64,000 nt of DNA, from the NCBI GenBank assembly GCA_032622095.1, contig CP136066.1, positions 196,842,816-196,906,815 of the forward strand. The letters are read 5' to 3'. The translations under genes and the position numbers were made by a program. This document shows, piece by piece, positions 59,014 through 64,000 of this stretch (position 1 is the first letter of the stretch; each line of letters opens with the position of its first letter). The notes beneath the pieces are model-generated. The model was not told the DNA's origin. It did no database searches and worked only from the letters and a program-made list of their open reading frames with translations. Source of the stretch: Siphonodentalium dalli. Its lineage: Eukaryota > Mollusca > Scaphopoda > Gadilida > Siphonodentaliidae.

Positions 59014-59285
59014 ATGGTGGATTCTAGTGTGAATTTTCGCGATATTTTCGTCATACGAATAATGGTAAAGCAAGTATTTTTAGTTTTTCTTTTGCGCAGT
59101 AAGCTGAAAATTAACCCAGAACATTTTGACTAATTTAGGGTTAAATCGGACACAGCATCTTTAACTGTGAAGATACATCATTCGGCTAGACACCAAATTA
59201 ACCAACGTCATGTTGTTCCTAAGACATTGTTCAGCTTACCATGAACATTAATTTCAATAGACGGCATTCCATACTGGACACTAAA

Positions 59286-59529
59286 TTAACCCTTTCATGA
59301 CGGGAGTTGCGCTGGTGCAGCATTAAATATACTCTGTCAGTGCATTGTCTTATATCTGCGAGTCTTCCATAGGGAGCCTCGTATATTTAAGAGAATGCAA
59401 TGGCTTACAATGTCAAGGTAAATATTGTTAGGCCAATGCATTCTCTTATATATACGAGGCTCCCTATGGGAACTCGCATATATAGGTTTTCGCAAAGCTT
59501 CAGGAAGCTCCAGTCATGGAAGGGTTTAA
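59286..59529. mobile_element. TTAA MITE, family 3, complete (236 bp)
   Basis: TTAA at 59286-59289 and 59526-59529. The ends CCCTTTCATGAC and GTCATGGAAGGG are inverted. The interior hairpins are built on GAATGCA and CGAGGCTCCCTATGGGA. It splits a local duplicate (AAATTAACCAACG) whose intact copy is at about 59200, giving the empty site. Confidence 0.88.
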
Positions 59530-59569
59530 CCAACGTTATTTTATTTTCTAAGACAATGTTCTGCGTACC

Positions 59570-59965
59570 ATGAAGTTCGAATTTTCGTTCGGCCCGATGA
59601 TTTTTGCTGGAGTTATGGACCATTTTCGACTTGGAAAATTAATTTTACGTCATTATTTTGGTTTCCGGATGATAACTTGAGTTTGGATTATTTTATCACA
59701 AATAAACTTGGTATGTGGCTCAGTCATACTAAAATACAGGCCAAGTTCGAACGTGTGTGGGGCCCGATGATTTTTTCCCGAGTTATGCCCCTTTTTTAAC
59801 TTGGATAATTCAATTTATATACGCCCGTTTCCAGATTATAACTATAGTTTGGTTTGTTTTATCGGAACCAAATATGGTATGTGAGCTTTCCAGACCAAAA
59901 TACATATCAAGTTCGATTATGGGTTTTGTACGATTATAGTTTACTGACTTATGGCTATTTTCTAA
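59570..59965. repeat. Tandem units of the FPNDNS-type dispersed repeat
   Basis: Two full units and a partial one of the repeat described at 39690-40060 (GGTTTCCGGATGATAACTTG, ACAGGCCAAGTTCGAACG, CGAGTTATGCCCCTTTTT). Confidence 0.75.
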
Positions 59966-60698
59966 TTAGAATTTTCAATATTTGAGGTTACTACAATTTA
60001 GTCTCACTGCCAGTGTTTGTGTAGAGTTCATACAAGCACACCGGGGGTATTTTGCCACGCCCAGCGTAGATCTTTTTAAAGATGTATTCGCCAAATCATT
60101 TCACTCAGTAGTGAACGCGACATGAAGACGTTACGCTTATTTGTGGCCATGTTGTTCATATAACAAGTTATACAATACAAAGACAATTGTAACACGACCA
60201 TGTCTAAACGCCTGCTTATGAAAGGATTATTCTGATTGGCCAGTAATGCTCCCTGCAACGCAAGGTCGATTATAGGAGAATAGTATTTCCAGTTTCTGTC
60301 CCACAACGACCGACTCGTCACGTCGAGTTGAGGTGAGATCCCGCGAGTCTGAACCGGGATCTCACATGTAACGAGACGTGATGCGCAGAACGAGGCCAGT
60401 GCATGTAGGGATACAAAGGTTTATCATATGTCTTTTAAATATAATAATCAACCAAAATCAACCGTTTTAGGCGCATCAGAATTGGACTACATTGTTGATT
60501 CAATAATACAGTCCCAAGTCTCTAAATTTGAAGAATATAGATATTGAATGAATGCATTTTGGTTTAACTGGGTTATTATATGGCACTTTGTCGGCAAAAC
60601 CTTTAACGCGTTCTGCGGCCTCGTTCTGATTCAGAATAAGATGATACTGCCATGATGCGTTCCATCAGAAAACTACATGGTGGTATTCTGAAAGTTCT

Positions 60699-61018
60699 CG
60701 CAGCCTTGTGTTTGTACCGGGTGACCTCATAACAGCTGGTGACCGGGCCTTTTCCGTGGCTTCACCATTTCTCTGGAATAGATTGCCTGATCACGTGAGG
60801 GCACCCCAGTCGCTCAAAATGTTCACATCTAAACTAAAAACGCATCTGTTTCAACGCGTGTATCATCCGATCCACTGATGGTAGCCAGATGAGCAGCTCA
60901 TTGTACATAATTGATATTTCTTACTATGTTCTAATCATCATTGTATATGTATTGATGTAAAGCCTAAGAGCTCTTTGAGGATTTACGGCTTTAAACTAAA
61001 TTTATTATTATTTTTATT
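60699..61018 (+). mobile_element. 5'-truncated LINE 3' end (CR1/L2-like)
   Basis: The frame SLVFVPGDLITAGDRAFSVA, SPFLWNRLPDHV and SLKMFTSKLKTHLFQRVY ends at TGA 60876-60878. This RAFSVASPxLWNxLP...F+SxLKTHLF ending is the well-known C-terminus of CR1/L2-like ORF2. The 3' UTR follows (TGTAAAGCCTAAGAGCTCTT, TGAGGATTTACGGCTTTAAA), with a degenerate TTATTATT tail. It lies in intron 1, 125 bp before exon 2. Confidence 0.85.
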
Positions 61019-61143
61019 CGGGTGATAATTATGATAGTCACATAATAACGAATGTGGTGAAAAGTCATATTGGACGAGACACTGCATGTCAAATAACTGT
61101 GCACAACATTGTGTAAAAATAACTTTATATTTTGCCATTTTAG

Positions 61144-61369
61144 TCTCAGTTCCTTTACCGGCCAAGTTGACAAACCCTCTGATTGAAAAAATGCGGAGAA
61201 GTCAGCTTGACTCGCGGATAATTGGAGGAGTTCCGGCATCGAATGGCGAGTTTCCTGCTCAAGTTAGTCTCACAGTGGACGGGAATCTAGGCCAACATTT
61301 CTGCGGCGGAAGCATCATCTCGGCTAACTACATCCTGACAGCCGCCCACTGCATCGACTGGGATATTCA
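61144..61369 (+). CDS. Trypsin-like serine protease, exon 2 (propeptide, activation site, catalytic His)
   Basis: After the TTTTAG acceptor the exon encodes a 27-residue propeptide ([24 protein letters not shown]), the activation site R|IIGG, the N-terminal strand with [15 protein letters not shown], and LTAAHC with the catalytic histidine (about 61337-61354). It ends WDI plus two bases at donor CA|GTAAGT (phase 2). It joins exon 1 in phase 1 and exon 3 in phase 2. This is a secreted S1-family zymogen, cleaved after Arg like trypsin precursors. Whether it is trypsin-, chymotrypsin- or elastase-like cannot be told, because the specificity pocket lies in exons beyond the window. Confidence 0.92.
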
Positions 61370-61636
61370 GTAAGTATAGATCGAGTATACGCGAATCTCT
61401 ATTGTTATATATGCAATGAAAGAAGGGTCGTAGTGAAAGCGTGTGGGGTTCAATACTAATAAAATACATGGGAAAAACATGAGGACATACGTCTACAATG
61501 GAACGAGATATAGTATGCTTCAGTGACGTGACGTTCTCAATGTTAGCCAACATAAATAGCAAAATAGATATAACATATACCAACATGGAACTCAAAAATC
61601 ACATATATGAAAAACTGAATATTTAGTGATAACTTA

Positions 61637-62015
61637 AATTAAAGCCACATGGCGGTTTGCGCTCCAAAATACGAATAATATTATTCGCTTTTGAATTTGT
61701 CTCAGTATCGAAATAGGTCGATAAATATCTCAATTATACTTTCCACGAACATTATGTAACCCAAAAAGACGCATTGGGGTGATGCAAAATACACATGTGC
61801 ACGAACAAGGTGTTTGGGTTCCAAAAACAAAACAGCCATTTGCACGACATGGAACAGAAAAGAGCGTCCCGTGGTAGCCTATTCCTGACACGGTAGCAAT
61901 AAAGAGCGTTTGTCTGACTTCGGGCGAGAAATTGAAAATGGCTTGAAAATGGCTGTGACTTTGGCAAGTGTTTTTCAGAACAAATGAAGCCGATATACAA
62001 ATCGTTCGTTTATTT
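61637..62015 (-). repeat. Dispersed repeat with AAAGAGCG boxes, copy 2 (inverse of 33.2 kb)
   Basis: AAAGCCACATGGCGGTTTGC, GTGTTTGGGTTCCAAAAACA, AAAGAGCGTCCCG and AATAAAGAGCGTTTG pair with 33200-33605 in reverse orientation. The minus-strand frame at 61752-62000 parallels the plus frame at 33206. Confidence 0.75.
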
Positions 62016-63022
62016 ACCGACATATGGAATCCGTAGCTCCAAATTACGTAGAAAAAAATGTGGAGGTTCGAATGAACCATGTCCGTTTAAAGAAATCCGG
62101 TAGTTTTTATAAACATAAATTTACAATTCGAAGAATATATGAAGACAAAATTATGACAAAATTACTTACTCAGAACATGACTACTCGACCTGGAAGATCG
62201 GAAAACCCGACCCAAAATACGCCCTGGTCGGGTCGAGTCGGGTGGTATACTGATTATAGTGTAGCGTAGACCACAAAGCTTTCGGATAGGTTATTATCCC
62301 ATATGAACGACATCACCGTAATCCAATACATTTAGAACGTCAAATCACAGGCTTCCAGGTGGCCGTGGAAGATGGTTAAAATAAATTAAAATCTTCGCCC
62401 GGTATATGTCAGACGAATATGTGGGTGATGAATATCACTTTATAATTTCGTGTACTTTTATTACCAAACAATGGACCTTTCTATATCTGTGAATCAAATA
62501 ATTATTACTAGATAATTTCGACCAATCAGCGACTGAGCCGGTCTTTGTACGGCTGCATACAAATTCGGATGCCATCTGTACTATTAAAACGAAAATAGCG
62601 CATTATTTAGCAACTTTAAGCATTAACAAGGCACATATAAAAAAGTACACCTACAGTTTTTGTGTGAATCCCTGGAACATCTCATTCGTGTCTGGAAAGA
62701 AATAGAGAATTTTCAGCCGCTATTGAAAATTCTATCTGTCTCCTCTGACATTCATGAGATATTTAAAAAAAAAATTGCAGGCATTCTCTATTTATATTGA
62801 AACCTTTTAACCAAAACAGTTTGCTTAGTCATTCGTCAGCTTGAACTCTGCAGAAGGGTGGATTTATCGTATATTCAAATTGTTTTCAATTTCAAACTGA
62901 AAACGTGAACTCCAACCTCAACGTTTTAGCTAGACGAATTGTAAACAATCGCGGAAACATACACAAGTACATGTTAAATAGTACCAGATTCCATTAGCCA
63001 TTCAATTGATTATTAACGCTGT

Positions 63023-63442
63023 TAAGGGTACGTTCATACACTGGCAAGTTTGCACGGTATGGTTTGCAGGCATTTTGTCGTAGAAAACAATCTGGTGCCA
63101 GAATATGAACGGAAACAAGCACATAAAGTGCATCTGTACCACAGCTGACTACGTGCGAATTAAAATCTATGTAGTTCCACCTGTAGCGATGCTACCGGAA
63201 TTTGCCTGTAAATATCATGCAATTATCTAGCAAGAATAAATCATGCAGCTATTTGAAGGCAAATTCCAGTAGCACCGTTACAAGTGCAACTACATAACGT
63301 TTACTTCTCATGTCTTTCGCTTTGGTAAAGATACATGTTATGTGCATCTTTCCGTTCATATTCTGGCACCATGTGGTTTTCTATGACGAAATGCCCGCAA
63401 AAACATACCGTGCAAACTTGCCAGCGTATGAACGTACCCTAA
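63023..63442. mobile_element. Palindromic Harbinger-like MITE, copy 2 (414 bp)
   Basis: TAA at 63023-63025 and 63440-63442. It starts GGGTACGTTCATACACTGGC and ends in the inverse. Palindromic over nearly its whole length, with the centre near 63235. Best-preserved copy of the family at 52107-52505. Confidence 0.85.
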
Positions 63443-63592
63443 AGCAGGCGATCGGATCTCAGATCTCAGATAAGATCTTGTTATAGCGATGGCACGGTCT
63501 AAGTCTGTTTCTCTGGTGGCGTATAACAGTATATAAGTATCGGGTGGTATGATTATTTACGCATATATCCTGACACATTTGATGTATTTCAG

Positions 63593-63686
63593 GTTTCAAC
63601 TGAGCAGATTGGGCGTTGTTGCCGGTGTTACTGACACGACCCAACTGACCAACCGCCAGGTCCGCTCAGTCGCTCGTTTTACACTC
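63593..63686 (+). CDS. Trypsin-like serine protease, exon 3
   Basis: The TATTTCAG acceptor at 63592 and donor CTC|GTAAGT at 63687 bound 94 bases that read QFQLSRLGVVAGVTDTTQLT and NRQVRSVARFTL. This is the strand and loop after the catalytic His (RLGVVAG corresponds to the usual v.lG.h). It completes the Gln codon begun in exon 2 and ends in phase 0 at the point where H-P-x-Y normally follows. The catalytic Asp and Ser must be in exons beyond 64000. Confidence 0.88.
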
Positions 63687-64000
63687 GTAAGTATTTACAA
63701 GCAATTGCTCATTTTAGTTTGTTCCTTCCAAAGCAGTCAGTTTGCTCAAAGAGTGTTATTTTCGCCATCACATGATATTACTTACTTCCATGAACACTAA
63801 TACATTGTAGTCTATGTATGTGCACTTCCTTTGCCACGCACTACATATGCAACAGCCTTATGACAATTTCCCCCTACTGATCCTCCTTTCTTCTCAAACG
63901 TTCTTCAATCTAACTGCTGTCCTTTAATTCCCGTGGCTATCCTTAATAAGCCAGTCCACTTCTGATCTTGTTATCTGTTGTTGGAACTCCGTAGTCCAGT
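63687..64000 (+). other. Start of intron 3 of the serine protease gene
   Basis: Follows the donor at 63687. Nothing else recognised before the window ends. Confidence 0.6.

Larger units (their letters stand above)
51509..61143 (+). other. Intron 1 of the serine protease gene (9.6 kb)
   Basis: GT at 51509 and AG at 61142-61143 (TTTTGCCATTTTAG). The intron is filled with MITEs of four families, a tandem duplication, hairpins, dispersed repeats and a LINE 3' end just upstream of exon 2. Stretches not covered by other entries (51510-52106, 52509-53070, 53788-54655, 54904-56183, 56554-57079, 57850-58511, 59966-60698) show nothing I can name, apart from a diverged copy of the TCCAATATGAAC phrase at 51805-51910. 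Confidence 0.7.
61370..63592 (+). other. Intron 2 of the serine protease gene (2.2 kb)
   Basis: GTAAGT at 61370 to TATTTCAG at 63592. It holds the reverse copy of the 33.2-kb repeat and a palindromic MITE (63026-63439). In 62016-63022 I see nothing else to name. Confidence 0.8.

Overview
This is a gene-poor, AT-rich animal nuclear segment. Spliced exons with GT-AG borders, several decayed non-LTR retrotransposons, abundant non-autonomous DNA transposons and many minisatellites rule out a prokaryote. The protein families (trypsin-like protease, C-type lectin, possible Ig-like and PAN-like exons, Jockey/CR1-like and R2/NeSL-like retrotransposons, and a multi-copy PIN/CXC protein) would fit a marine lophotrochozoan, most likely a mollusc. 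That assignment is inference from family composition, not proof.

Layout. 1-2.4 kb holds the broken reverse transcriptase of one retrotransposon. 2.5-8.9 kb holds a second, more complete one (gag-like ORF1, AP-endonuclease, RT, C-terminal Cys/His motif), itself split at about 7 kb by an 841-bp insertion flanked by a 13-bp target duplication. 8.9-11.6 kb is an intronless, frameshifted copy of a multi-copy animal protein with PIN/FEN-like acidic motifs and a C-terminal CXC motif. 11.6-19.7 kb is non-coding, with a TTAA-flanked MITE (14.6 kb) and a striking 834-bp element built of dozens of GATATC-centred palindromes (18.2-19.0 kb). 19.8-22.8 kb carries two minus-strand exons that join in phase into one C-type lectin domain. 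24.7-28.8 kb holds two more decayed retrotransposons, each cut by a TTAA MITE. 29.1-36 kb is a mosaic of old interspersed and tandem repeats with two candidate exons. 37-42.7 kb has further MITEs and dispersed repeats.

The most remarkable structure is 42,802-47,711: a 4.9-kb near-perfect palindrome. Its arms of about 1.4 kb are nearly identical, and its inner minisatellite also reverses polarity at a short centre near 45.37 kb.

From 51.4 kb to the window end runs the 5' part of a trypsin-like serine protease gene on the plus strand. It has a TATA box, a signal-peptide exon, a 9.6-kb intron full of MITEs, an exon with the activation site and catalytic His, and a third exon. The catalytic Asp and Ser lie beyond the window.

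A recurring theme is one TTAA-target MITE family with five copies (25.3, 38.1, 48.2, 53.3 and 58.5 kb). One copy sits inside a retrotransposon and one lies within or just upstream of a possible secreted Ig-like coding region. At least two other TTAA families and a TWA-target (Harbinger-like) group accompany it. Few host genes are visible, and none is complete.
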